From NCBI GenBank assembly GCA_002416125.1, contig DIBU01000010.1, forward strand, positions 189,831 to 244,097: DNA of 54,267 nt, given 5' to 3'. Below, one piece after another: positions 7,675-14,976 of the stretch. Under the pieces are notes generated by a model that was given only the letters and a program-made list of their open reading frames with translations, did no database searches and had not been told where the DNA came from. The position numbers and the translations under genes are program-made. Within the stretch, counting starts at the first letter, position 1, and the number at the start of each line of letters is the position of its first letter. This stretch comes from Halieaceae bacterium UBA5044 (GTDB lineage Bacteria > Pseudomonadota > Gammaproteobacteria > Pseudomonadales > Halieaceae).

Positions 7675-9186
7675 TCAGTCCCGCTCGCGCCACACCGTGT
7701 GGTACACAACCAGCATCAACAACAACAGCAGCACGCAACCGCCAAGCACGGGTCGCGGACCGTAGATGGCTGCCGGCGTGCTGCCCAGCATGATGTGGGC
7801 CTCGCCGCTGAGCAGCGCTTCCTCAAACTGGGGGCTGCGCTGCAGGACCCTGCCCTGATGATCGATAATGGCGGACACACCGTTGTTGGTGCCGCGCAGC
7901 AGGTAGCGCCCGCTCTCCAGTGCACGCATGCGCGCCATCTGCAGGTGCTGCAGCGGGCCGATGGAGGCGCCGAACCAGCTGTCGTTGCTGATCGTCACCA
8001 GTACGTCCGCATTGCGTGCGCCCCGAGCGACGAGCCCTGGGTAGACGATTTCGTAGCAGATAAAGGGCGCCACCCGCACGCCATCCGCCAACAGCAGGCT
8101 CTGTCCCGGTGGCCCGGCGGAAAAACTCGACATGGGCATGTCGAAGAAGGCGATCAGGCCGCGCAGCCAGTGCTCCAGCGGCACGTATTCGCCGAAGGGC
8201 ACCAGGCGCTGCTTGTGATAGACGCCGCTGCCGGCACCGAGTGCGACGATGCTGTTGAAGTAGTCTGTACTGCCCGGCTCCCGCCAGGGAATGCCGGTGA
8301 TCAGGGTACTGTTGCGGCTGGCAAAGCCCGCGGCTACCGGATCCAGGTAGTCGCGGGCCTGCTGGTAGAAGCGTGGCAGTGCAGATTCCGGCCAGACCAC
8401 AATGTCGTGGTCGGCCTGCGCCGCAATAGCGCTGCTGTACTGCTCCAGAATGCGCGGGTAATAACCCGGCTGCCACTTCAGCGCCTGCGGGATATTGGGC
8501 TGGTACAGCGCGACGCGCAGGGGTTGTTCGGTGGCGGGAACCACCCACTCCACACTGCCCAGCGTGCGCCCGCCGAGCCACAGGATGGCCACCACGGTGA
8601 GGTAGGTGAGCAGGCCTGCAGGCTTCGGGTTGCGCCAGGCCAGGAACAGGCAGGAACCGCTCACCGCCACCGCGAAGGACAGACCGTACACGCCCACCGC
8701 GGGCGCCCAGCCTGCCAGCCAGGTATCGATATGGCCGTAGCCCAGGTAAAGCCAGGGGAAGCCCGTCAGCAGCCAGCTGCGCAAGCCCTCGAACAGCACC
8801 CACAGCGCGCCGAAGCCGGCCAGCATGCCGCCGGGCAGGGGGCGCACCCAGCGCACGTAGCACCAGGCAAAGAGGCTGTGCAAAAGCGCGAGCCCGGCAC
8901 AGAACAGCACCGTGAGAAAGACAGCGAGCGGTACGCTGGCATAACCGTAGACGTGAATGCTGACGTAAACCCAGGACACACCGCTGCCGAACAGGCCCAG
9001 GCCGAACAGCCAGCCGCGCCACAGGGCCTGGCGTGGCGTGCAGGTGCTGAGCAGGTAGCAGTAGAGCGCGCAACTGGCGATGCCCGCAGGCCACAGGTTG
9101 AAGGGGGCAAATGAGAGGGTGACGAGGCCGCCGGCCAGCAGTGTCAGCAGGGCTATCCAGGCCGGGCGCAGGCCGTGTTCAGGCAT
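7675..9186 (-). CDS. lnt: Apolipoprotein N-acyltransferase
   Basis: Adds the third acyl chain to the N-terminal cysteine of lipoproteins at the outer face of the inner membrane. 503 aa: about six N-terminal membrane helices, then a nitrilase-type domain with the catalytic triad Glu267 (WPESALP), Lys325 (YHKQRLVPFGEYVP) and Cys377 (FICYE), and a C-terminal helix followed by a basic end. Length and motif spacing match the E. coli enzyme (512 aa; E267, K335, C387). It starts three bases after the stop of corC and closes the conserved ybeZ-ybeY-corC-lnt operon. A second Lnt-like gene lies at 50889-52430. Confidence 0.96.
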   Translation of the reverse strand: MPEHGLRPAWIALLTLLAGGLVTLSFAPFNLWPAGIASCALYCYLLSTCTPRQALWRGWLFGLGLFGSGVSWVYVSIHVYGYASVPLAVFLTVLFCAGLALLHSLFAWCYVRWVRPLPGGMLAGFGALWVLFEGLRSWLLTGFPWLYLGYGHIDTWLAGWAPAVGVYGLSFAVAVSGSCLFLAWRNPKPAGLLTYLTVVAILWLGGRTLGSVEWVVPATEQPLRVALYQPNIPQALKWQPGYYPRILEQYSSAIAAQADHDIVVWPESALPRFYQQARDYLDPVAAGFASRNSTLITGIPWREPGSTDYFNSIVALGAGSGVYHKQRLVPFGEYVPLEHWLRGLIAFFDMPMSSFSAGPPGQSLLLADGVRVAPFICYEIVYPGLVARGARNADVLVTISNDSWFGASIGPLQHLQMARMRALESGRYLLRGTNNGVSAIIDHQGRVLQRSPQFEEALLSGEAHIMLGSTPAAIYGPRPVLGGCVLLLLLMLVVYHTVWRERD

Positions 9187-9189
9187 GGT

Positions 9190-10035
9190 TCAACTGCTCA
9201 GTGGCCGCATGCGCAGGCTGTGGATCTTGCGCTGGTCCGCGTTGATCACCTTGAATTCGAAGTTTTCGATGCAGGTGACCTCATTGCGCGCCGGCATGTG
9301 CCCGAACGCCTGTATCACCAGGCCGCCGATGGTGTCGAACTCTTCATCGCTGAAGGTCGTGCGGAAATGTTCGTTGAATTCCTCGATCGGGGTCAGCGCC
9401 TTGATGAAGTAGTCGCCGTCGTCGATGGTGCGAATGAAGTGGTCCTCGTCGACATCGGTTTCATCCTCGATATCGCCGACGATCTCCTCCAGCACGTCCT
9501 CAATGGTGACCAGGCCCGCAACGCCGCCGTACTCGTCGATCACGATAGCCATATGGTTGCGGTTCTCCCGGAACTCCCGCAGCAGCACGTTCAGTCGCTT
9601 GCTTTCCGGCACCACAACCGTGGGGCGCAGCAGCGTTTCCATGCGGAACTCGCTGTGATCCTTGTTGAGGATTTCCGGCAGCAGGTCCTTGGCCAGCAGT
9701 ATGCCCTGGATGTCATCGGGGCTCTCGCCCACAACCGGGTAGCGTGAGTGGGCAGAGCGGATGATCTGCGGCAGGATCTCTTCCAGCGTCGAGTCTGCCT
9801 TGATCACCACCATCTGGGCGCGCGGAATCATGATGTCGCGGGCCTGCATGTCGCTGACCTTCATGGCGCCTTCCATGATGCTGCGCGCGTCCTGGTCGAT
9901 CACTTCGTTTTCGGCGGCGATCGCAAGAACGCCCTCCAGATCGCGGCGATTGTGCGGCTCTGACGAGAACAGCAAGGCTATTTTCTCGAGCCAGGAGCGG
10001 TCTCCTGACTCGCTGCCAAATCGATCTTCGCTCAT
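9190..10035 (-). CDS. corC: CorC/YbeX family CBS-domain protein
   Basis: 281 aa cytosolic protein: an N-terminal segment, two CBS domains (about residues 65-190, including MIPRAQMVVI and VVIDEYGGVAGLVTIEDVLEEIVGDI) and a C-terminal CorC_HlyC (transporter-associated) domain ending in SLRMRPLSS. E. coli YbeX/CorC has the same layout and has been linked to magnesium/cobalt efflux and, through its neighbours, to ribosome metabolism. The start overlaps the ybeY stop by four bases (ATGA). No membrane segment, as expected for this subgroup. Confidence 0.93.
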   Translation of the reverse strand: MSEDRFGSESGDRSWLEKIALLFSSEPHNRRDLEGVLAIAAENEVIDQDARSIMEGAMKVSDMQARDIMIPRAQMVVIKADSTLEEILPQIIRSAHSRYPVVGESPDDIQGILLAKDLLPEILNKDHSEFRMETLLRPTVVVPESKRLNVLLREFRENRNHMAIVIDEYGGVAGLVTIEDVLEEIVGDIEDETDVDEDHFIRTIDDGDYFIKALTPIEEFNEHFRTTFSDEEFDTIGGLVIQAFGHMPARNEVTCIENFEFKVINADQRKIHSLRMRPLSS

Positions 10036-10514
10036 GGGGTTACGGGCTCCTCGGAGACGGTGTCTGGGTAGGGGCAGGGAAATCCAAGCGTGGCCAGGAT
10101 GGCAGTTTCAAGGGCTTCCATTTCGGCGGCCTCGGCCGCTGCAATGTGGTCGTAGCCCAACAGGTGCAGCGCCCCATGTACCGCCATATGGGCCCAGTGC
10201 GCCTGCAGGGACTTGCCCTGCGCGGCGGCCTCCCGGGCTACCACCGGGGCACAGATCACGATGTCTCCGAGCAGTGCCAACCCCAACCCTTCCGGCAGGT
10301 CAGCGGGAAAGGAAAGCACGTTGGTCGGGCCCTGCTTGCCACGGTAGCTCTGGTTCAGGTGGGCCATTTCGTCTTCGCCCACCAGGCGCAGGCAAAGCTC
10401 CGGTGATGGGCTGGGCGCGCGGCCCTGGAGGGTGGTGTGCAGCCAGTTCCTTAAGTCGTCTTCCTCGGGAACCGGCTCGCTACAGGCCGTCTGGATGTCG
10501 ATGTGGCTGTTCAT
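10032..10514 (-). CDS. ybeY: Endoribonuclease YbeY (rRNA maturation factor)
   Basis: Single-strand-specific, zinc-dependent endoribonuclease for 16S rRNA 3'-end maturation and ribosome quality control. 160 aa with the metal-binding signature HGALHLLGYDH (HGxLHLxGYDH) and the upstream TNVLSFP and LGDIVIC strands typical of the family. Length is close to E. coli YbeY (155 aa). It is coupled to both neighbours by ATGA overlaps (ybeZ upstream, corC downstream), so stoichiometric translation is likely. Confidence 0.96.
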   Translation of the reverse strand: MNSHIDIQTACSEPVPEEDDLRNWLHTTLQGRAPSPSPELCLRLVGEDEMAHLNQSYRGKQGPTNVLSFPADLPEGLGLALLGDIVICAPVVAREAAAQGKSLQAHWAHMAVHGALHLLGYDHIAAAEAAEMEALETAILATLGFPCPYPDTVSEEPVTP

Positions 10515-11530
10515 GGCCGGGTCTTGTCGAGGGTGGTCGCCCTGTCCTCAAACGCGTCATAGGCCTCGACAATGCGCTGCACCATGGGGTGGCGCACCAC
10601 GTCCTTGTTGCCGAACCAGGTGAAGCCGATGCCTTCGACCTCGGCGAGAATATTGCCCGCGTGGGTGAGTCCGGACTGGATGCCCTTGGGCAGGTCGATC
10701 TGCGTGGCATCGCCCGTAATCACGGCCGTGGAACCGAAGCCGATGCGGGTGAGGAACATCTTCATCTGTTCGCGGGTGGTGTTCTGCGCCTCGTCGAGAA
10801 TGATGAAGGAGTTGTTCAGCGTGCGCCCGCGCATGAAGGCCAGCGGGGCCACTTCGATGATGTTGCGCTCGATAAACTTGTTGACGGTTTCGAAACCCAG
10901 CATCTCGTACAGGGCATCGTACAGGGGGCGCAGGTACGGATCGATCTTCTGGCTCAGGTCGCCGGGCAGAAAGCCGAGCTTCTCGCCGGCCTCTACGGCA
11001 GGGCGCACCAGCAGGATACGCCGCACACGCTCCTCCAGCAGGGCCTCCACAGCGCAGGCCACGGCGAGATAGGTCTTGCCGGTGCCCGCGGGGCCGATGC
11101 CGAAATTGATGTCGTGCTGCTTGATAGTGCGCACGTAACCCTGCTGGTTCTTGCCGCGGGGCTTCACCGATGCGCGCTTGGTGCGGATCACCTGAATGGC
11201 TTCGACGGGGGCACCACCGGGCTCTTCGCTGAGCACTTCAATGCCCGCCTGCTGCAATTGCAGGTGCAGTGACTCCGGACTCAGGCCCACGCCCTGGCAG
11301 AGCTCGGCGTAGAGGCTTTGCAGCAGTCGCTCGCCCGCGGTCACGGCGGCCGCTGGGCCGCTGAGCAGGAACTGGTTGCCGCGCGCGGCGATGCTGATGC
11401 CGAGACGGGACTCGATCTGGCGCAGATGGCCGTCGAACTGGCCGCAGAGCATGGCCAGATGGCGGGTGTCATTCGGTTCCAGGGTGAGGCTTGACTGTGT
11501 CGACTCGGGGGTCGGAGATTCGCTGTTCAA
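10511..11530 (-). CDS. ybeZ: PhoH-like ATPase YbeZ
   Basis: Cytosolic ATPase/putative RNA helicase that works with YbeY. 339 aa with Walker A GPAGTGKTYLA, Walker B FIILDEAQNTT, and ARGNQFLLSG in the N-terminal KH-like part. The start is a TTG: alignment with E. coli YbeZ requires SLTLEPNDT near the N terminus, which lies upstream of the first in-frame ATG, so the later ATG would truncate it. First gene of the ybeZ-ybeY-corC-lnt overlap chain; the miaB stop lies 59 bases upstream, so it may be read from the miaB promoter. Confidence 0.95.
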   Translation of the reverse strand: MNSESPTPESTQSSLTLEPNDTRHLAMLCGQFDGHLRQIESRLGISIAARGNQFLLSGPAAAVTAGERLLQSLYAELCQGVGLSPESLHLQLQQAGIEVLSEEPGGAPVEAIQVIRTKRASVKPRGKNQQGYVRTIKQHDINFGIGPAGTGKTYLAVACAVEALLEERVRRILLVRPAVEAGEKLGFLPGDLSQKIDPYLRPLYDALYEMLGFETVNKFIERNIIEVAPLAFMRGRTLNNSFIILDEAQNTTREQMKMFLTRIGFGSTAVITGDATQIDLPKGIQSGLTHAGNILAEVEGIGFTWFGNKDVVRHPMVQRIVEAYDAFEDRATTLDKTRP

Positions 11531-11589
11531 ATCGCTCGCGGGCCGCTAGGGCATGTGATCATGGGGTTAAGGATATACGCCTTGGCCGA

Positions 11590-12942
11590 CTAGTCAACCG
11601 CACGCATCCGGGGTGATTGTGCCAGCTGGCCGCGCAGGGAATTGGGCAAAGCATCGACAATCTCCAAATCGGCGAATTCGCCGATCAGGCTCTGGTCGGT
11701 GCAGTGGAAGTTCACAACACGGTTGTTTTCGGTGCGACCCTGCAGTTCACCGGGGTCTTTCTTCGAGACGCCCGTGACCAGAACCCGCTGCACTGTGCCG
11801 ACCATGCGGCGGCTGATCGCCTGTGCTTCCTGCAGGATGCGCGCCTGCAGGATCTGCAGGCGCTGCTTCTTGACGCTTTCATCCGTGGTGTCCGGCAGCT
11901 CCGCCGCGGGGGTGCCGGGGCGCGCGCTGTAGACAAAACTGAACGAGGTATCGAACCCGATCTCCTCCACCAGCTTCATGGTGGCCGCAAAGTCGGTATC
12001 CGTCTCGCCGGGGAAGCCGATAATGAAGTCGGAAGAGATACTGATGTTCGGGCGTATGCGGCGCAAACGCCGAATCTTCGATTTGTACTCCAGCGCCGTG
12101 TGCCCGCGCTTCATGGCCATCAGGATGCGGTCCGAGCCACTTTGTACCGGCAGGTGCAGGTGGTCGACCAGCTGCGGGATCTCGGCATAGGCATCGATCA
12201 GGGCGTCGCTGAATTCCACCGGGTGTGAGGTGGTGTAGCGGATACGGTCGATCCCCGGAATGCGCGCCACCAGGTGCAGGAGTTCGGCGAAGTCCACGAT
12301 CTCACCGAGGTGGTTGGCGCCCCGGTAGGCGTTCACATTCTGCCCCAGCAGGTTGACTTCGCGCACGCCCTCTCCCGCCAGGTGCGCCACTTCAGCGATC
12401 ACGTCATCCACCGGGCGTGAGACTTCTTCCCCGCGGGTGTAGGGCACAACACAGAAGGTGCAGTACTTGCTGCAGCCTTCCATCACGGAAACAAAGGCCG
12501 TGGGCCCCTCGACACTGGGTTCCGGCAATCGATCGAATTTCTCGATTTCCGGGAAGCTGACGTCGACCACCAGCGTACCCCCCGGGCCGCGCTGCTCCAT
12601 CATCTCCGGCAGGCGGTGCAGGGTCTGTGGCCCGAAGACCAGGTCGACATAGGGTGCGCGTTTGCCGATTTCGGCCCCTTCCTGACTGGCGACACAGCCA
12701 CCCACCCCGATGATCAGGTCGGGGTTCTTCTGCTTCAGGTGTTTCCAGCGGCCGAGCTGGTGGAAGACCTTTTCCTGGGCTTTTTCACGGATCGAGCAGG
12801 TGTTGAGCAGCAGAACATCGGCGTCCTCGGGGTTGTCCGTCGGGGTCAGCCCATGGCTGGCCTGCAACAGATCGCGCATGCGCGCCGAGTCGTACTCGTT
12901 CATCTGGCAGCCGTGGGTCTTGATGTACAGCTTTTTGCTCAC
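11590..12942 (-). CDS. miaB: tRNA-2-methylthio-N6-dimethylallyladenosine synthase
   Basis: Radical-SAM methylthiotransferase that converts i6A37 to ms2i6A37 in tRNAs reading UNN codons. The N-terminal cluster cysteines are in THGCQMNEYDS, LLNTCSIREKA and GVGGCVA; the radical-SAM motif is CSKYCTFC; a TRAM domain follows at the C terminus (about residues 378-440). The open frame extends to a GTG at 12960, but the GTG at 12942 gives the family N terminus (V/M)SKKLYIKTHG and is preceded by GAGG at suitable spacing, so I use it (450 aa). Upstream of the ybeZ operon in the same direction, as in many gammaproteobacteria. Confidence 0.96.
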   Translation of the reverse strand: MSKKLYIKTHGCQMNEYDSARMRDLLQASHGLTPTDNPEDADVLLLNTCSIREKAQEKVFHQLGRWKHLKQKNPDLIIGVGGCVASQEGAEIGKRAPYVDLVFGPQTLHRLPEMMEQRGPGGTLVVDVSFPEIEKFDRLPEPSVEGPTAFVSVMEGCSKYCTFCVVPYTRGEEVSRPVDDVIAEVAHLAGEGVREVNLLGQNVNAYRGANHLGEIVDFAELLHLVARIPGIDRIRYTTSHPVEFSDALIDAYAEIPQLVDHLHLPVQSGSDRILMAMKRGHTALEYKSKIRRLRRIRPNISISSDFIIGFPGETDTDFAATMKLVEEIGFDTSFSFVYSARPGTPAAELPDTTDESVKKQRLQILQARILQEAQAISRRMVGTVQRVLVTGVSKKDPGELQGRTENNRVVNFHCTDQSLIGEFADLEIVDALPNSLRGQLAQSPRMRAVD

Positions 12943-13000
12943 TGGGCCTCGTCGGCGCACCGCAGTGGGTGCCTCGCCGGTTGCTGGAAAAAGGGTGGGA

Positions 13001-13006
13001 ATTATA
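13001..13006 (-). promoter_or_regulatory. Candidate -10 element for miaB
   Basis: A consensus TATAAT on the minus strand, 58 bases upstream of the chosen miaB start. The -35 region at 16-18 base spacing is poor, so this could depend on an activator or be fortuitous. It is the best -10 match in the miaB/DUF1820 divergent gap. Confidence 0.4.
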
Positions 13007-13143
13007 CAGAGTTGGCCGCGGGAAACATAGCATTGCGCGGATCCCGGTAGTGGTAATTTATGATGGGAGTGTTAACATTGCGCCCCCCCGGATTCCGCGC
13101 AACCCCAGCGGGACCGCCCGGCGCAACGCCCCACGAGGACAGC

Positions 13144-13488
13144 ATGGCCAACCAACCGGTGTACAAGGTGATATTCCACAACGCCAACCAGGTGTTCGAG
13201 GTGTTCGCGCGCCAGATCTACCAGAGCGATATGTGGGGTTTCATCGAGATCGAGGAATTCGTCTTCGGCGAACGCTCGCAGATACTCGTAGACCCCGGCG
13301 AGGAGAAGCTCAAGCACGAGTTCAGCGGGGTCAAGCGCAGCTATATTCCGTTGCAGGCGATCATCCGCATCGATGAAGTCGACAAGGAAGGGACCGGCAA
13401 GATTTCCGAGGCCACGCCCGGCTCGCGCAGCAACGTGGCCACATTCCCCGTGCCCGGTATGCAGCCGCACCACAGCAGCGACGACTGA
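13144..13488 (+). CDS. DUF1820 family protein
   Basis: 114-aa cytosolic protein of unknown function, conserved in gammaproteobacteria. The open frame begins at 13060, but ATG 13144 is preceded by GAGG and gives the family start MANQPVYKVIFHN, so the longer frame is rejected. The family core is visible: VFEVFARQIYQSD, GFIEIEEFVFGE, VDPGEEKLK and SYIPLQAIIRIDEV. It is predicted to be soluble, with no signal peptide or helix. Divergent from miaB and followed by a terminator hairpin, so it is probably monocistronic. Confidence 0.88.
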   Translation: MANQPVYKVIFHNANQVFEVFARQIYQSDMWGFIEIEEFVFGERSQILVDPGEEKLKHEFSGVKRSYIPLQAIIRIDEVDKEGTGKISEATPGSRSNVATFPVPGMQPHHSSDD

Positions 13489-13495
13489 CCTCGCC

Positions 13496-13530
13496 GGCGG
13501 GCGCGGAGCCCGCTGCTGCGGGCCCCCGCC
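13496..13530. terminator. GC-rich stem-loop terminator between convergent genes
   Basis: Inner stem GCCCGC (13508-13513) and GCGGGC (13518-13523) with a 4-base loop; outer stem GGCGGG (13496-13501) and CCCGCC (13525-13530). It is followed on the plus strand by GCCTTTCTT. Lies between the DUF1820 stop and the end of the convergent aminotransferase, so it can serve both. Confidence 0.6.
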
Positions 13531-13538
13531 GCCTTTCT

Positions 13539-14816
13539 TCAGCTATCCAGCCGCTGCTTGATCGAGGCGATTTTCACGCACAACACAAACACGTCCACGC
13601 TCGCCTGCACATCGTCCAGTGCCGGGAAACTCGGTGACAGACGGATATTGCTGTCTTCCGGGTCCTTGCCGTAGGGGAAGGTGGCGCCGGCCGGTGTCAG
13701 CTTGACTCCCACGTTGGCCGCAAGTTCGACGATTTTGGACGCAAGCCCCGGCAAAGTGTTGAACGATACGAAGTAGCCGCCCTGTGGCGTCGTCCAGTGG
13801 CCCATGCCACTGGCTCCCAGTTCGCGCTGCAGGGTGTCGAGCACCGCGTCAAAGCGTGGCTTGAGAATTGCCGCGTGCCCGGCCATGTGCGTGTGCAGCG
13901 TGGCCTCGTCCTGCAGGAAGCGCACATGACGCAACTGGTTCACTTTGTCGGGGCCGATGGTCTGGAAAGCCAGGTGTGCCTTGAAGGTGTTGAGATTGCG
14001 CTCGCTGGTGCCAAGGAATGCGACACCTGCACCGGCGAAGGTGATCTTGGACGTGGAGCCGAACTGGAAGATACCGTCCATGGTGCCGAACGCCCGCGCG
14101 TGGGTCGTGATGCTGTCCAGCGCAGGTGCGTCATCCTGCAGGGTGTGGACCGCATAGGCGTTGTCCCACATCACGACAAAGTCGTCTGACGCGGTTTGCG
14201 GCAGCCGTGCCAGACGTTTGACAGTGTCCGGGCTGTAGACGCAGCCGGTGGGGTTTGAGAAGCGGGGCACGCACCAGATGCCCTTGATGTCCGCATCAGT
14301 GCTGACCAGCGCCTCTACCTGGTCCATGTCCGGGCCGGAGTCCAGCAGGGGCACGGGGATCATCTCGATGCCCAGGTATTCACAGACGGAAAAGTGGCGA
14401 TCGTAACCTGGTACCGGGCACAGGAACTTCACCTGGGCACGGTTGCCCCAGGCTGATTCGGCGCCTCGCAGACCCTCGCGCAGGGCAAAATCCATCACCT
14501 GGTACATCAGCGTCAGGCTGCTGTTGCCGCCGACCAGAGTCTCTTGCGGTGCTGTCCCCAGAACGTCGGCGAACAGCGCGCGCGCTTCGGGCAGGCCCTC
14601 CAGACCACCGTAGTTGCGGGCATCGGTGCCGTCCGCGGCCCGATAATTGCCCTGCAGAATGCCGTCCAGAGCGTCGGACAGTGCGACTTGCGCGGCGCTG
14701 GGTTTGCCCCGGGTCAGGTCGAGGTTCAGTTTCTTCGCTGCCAGTGCATCATACTGTTCATGCAGGTCGGCAAGCGCGGCGCGCAGTTCGGCTTCAGTGG
14801 CCTTTTCAATATGCAC
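13539..14816 (-). CDS. PLP-dependent aminotransferase (Asp_aminotransf, PF12897-like)
   Basis: Fold-type I aminotransferase of 425 aa. LDLTRGKPS near the N terminus, NYGGLEGLPEARALF, CPVPGYDRHF, RFSNPTGCVYS, VMWDNAYAVH and the PLP lysine in FGSTSKITFAGAG are the motifs of the aspartate-aminotransferase-like family PF12897. The frame extends to 14867, but CAGGAG lies six bases before GTG 14816 and the product then starts (M)HIEKATEAELRAAL, so that start is chosen. The amino donor is probably aspartate or another common amino acid; sequence alone does not decide. Divergent from the Lon gene. Confidence 0.85.
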   Translation of the reverse strand: MHIEKATEAELRAALADLHEQYDALAAKKLNLDLTRGKPSAAQVALSDALDGILQGNYRAADGTDARNYGGLEGLPEARALFADVLGTAPQETLVGGNSSLTLMYQVMDFALREGLRGAESAWGNRAQVKFLCPVPGYDRHFSVCEYLGIEMIPVPLLDSGPDMDQVEALVSTDADIKGIWCVPRFSNPTGCVYSPDTVKRLARLPQTASDDFVVMWDNAYAVHTLQDDAPALDSITTHARAFGTMDGIFQFGSTSKITFAGAGVAFLGTSERNLNTFKAHLAFQTIGPDKVNQLRHVRFLQDEATLHTHMAGHAAILKPRFDAVLDTLQRELGASGMGHWTTPQGGYFVSFNTLPGLASKIVELAANVGVKLTPAGATFPYGKDPEDSNIRLSPSFPALDDVQASVDVFVLCVKIASIKQRLDS

Positions 14817-14913
14817 TGTGGACTCCTGTGTCGGACGTGCGGTAGACGGGTCGGGCTCAGCCGCCAAGTATACTCCGCGTGCCGGTCACTGAAAAATGCT
14901 GCGGGGTCAATCT

Positions 14914-14941
14914 CTTGAAATACGCGCCCGCGCGCCCATAT
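14914..14941 (+). promoter_or_regulatory. Near-consensus heat-shock (sigma-32) promoter of the Lon-family gene
   Basis: CTTGAAA at 14914-14920, a 14-base spacer, then CCCATAT at 14935-14941. The E. coli RpoH consensus is CTTGAA, 13-15 bases, CCCCATnT, so both boxes and the spacing match. Transcription would start near 14949, giving a leader of about 28 bases before ATG 14977. This also argues against the upstream in-frame ATG at 14896. Confidence 0.8.
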
Positions 14942-14976
14942 CTGGCGGATACCCACAGCATTGGACACAGGCAGCC

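Noticed and set aside
7588..9114. 508-codon plus-strand frame opposite lnt
   Set aside because: Composition is antisense-like (Gln/His/Arg/Ala) with no motifs, while lnt on the other strand has its full catalytic triad.
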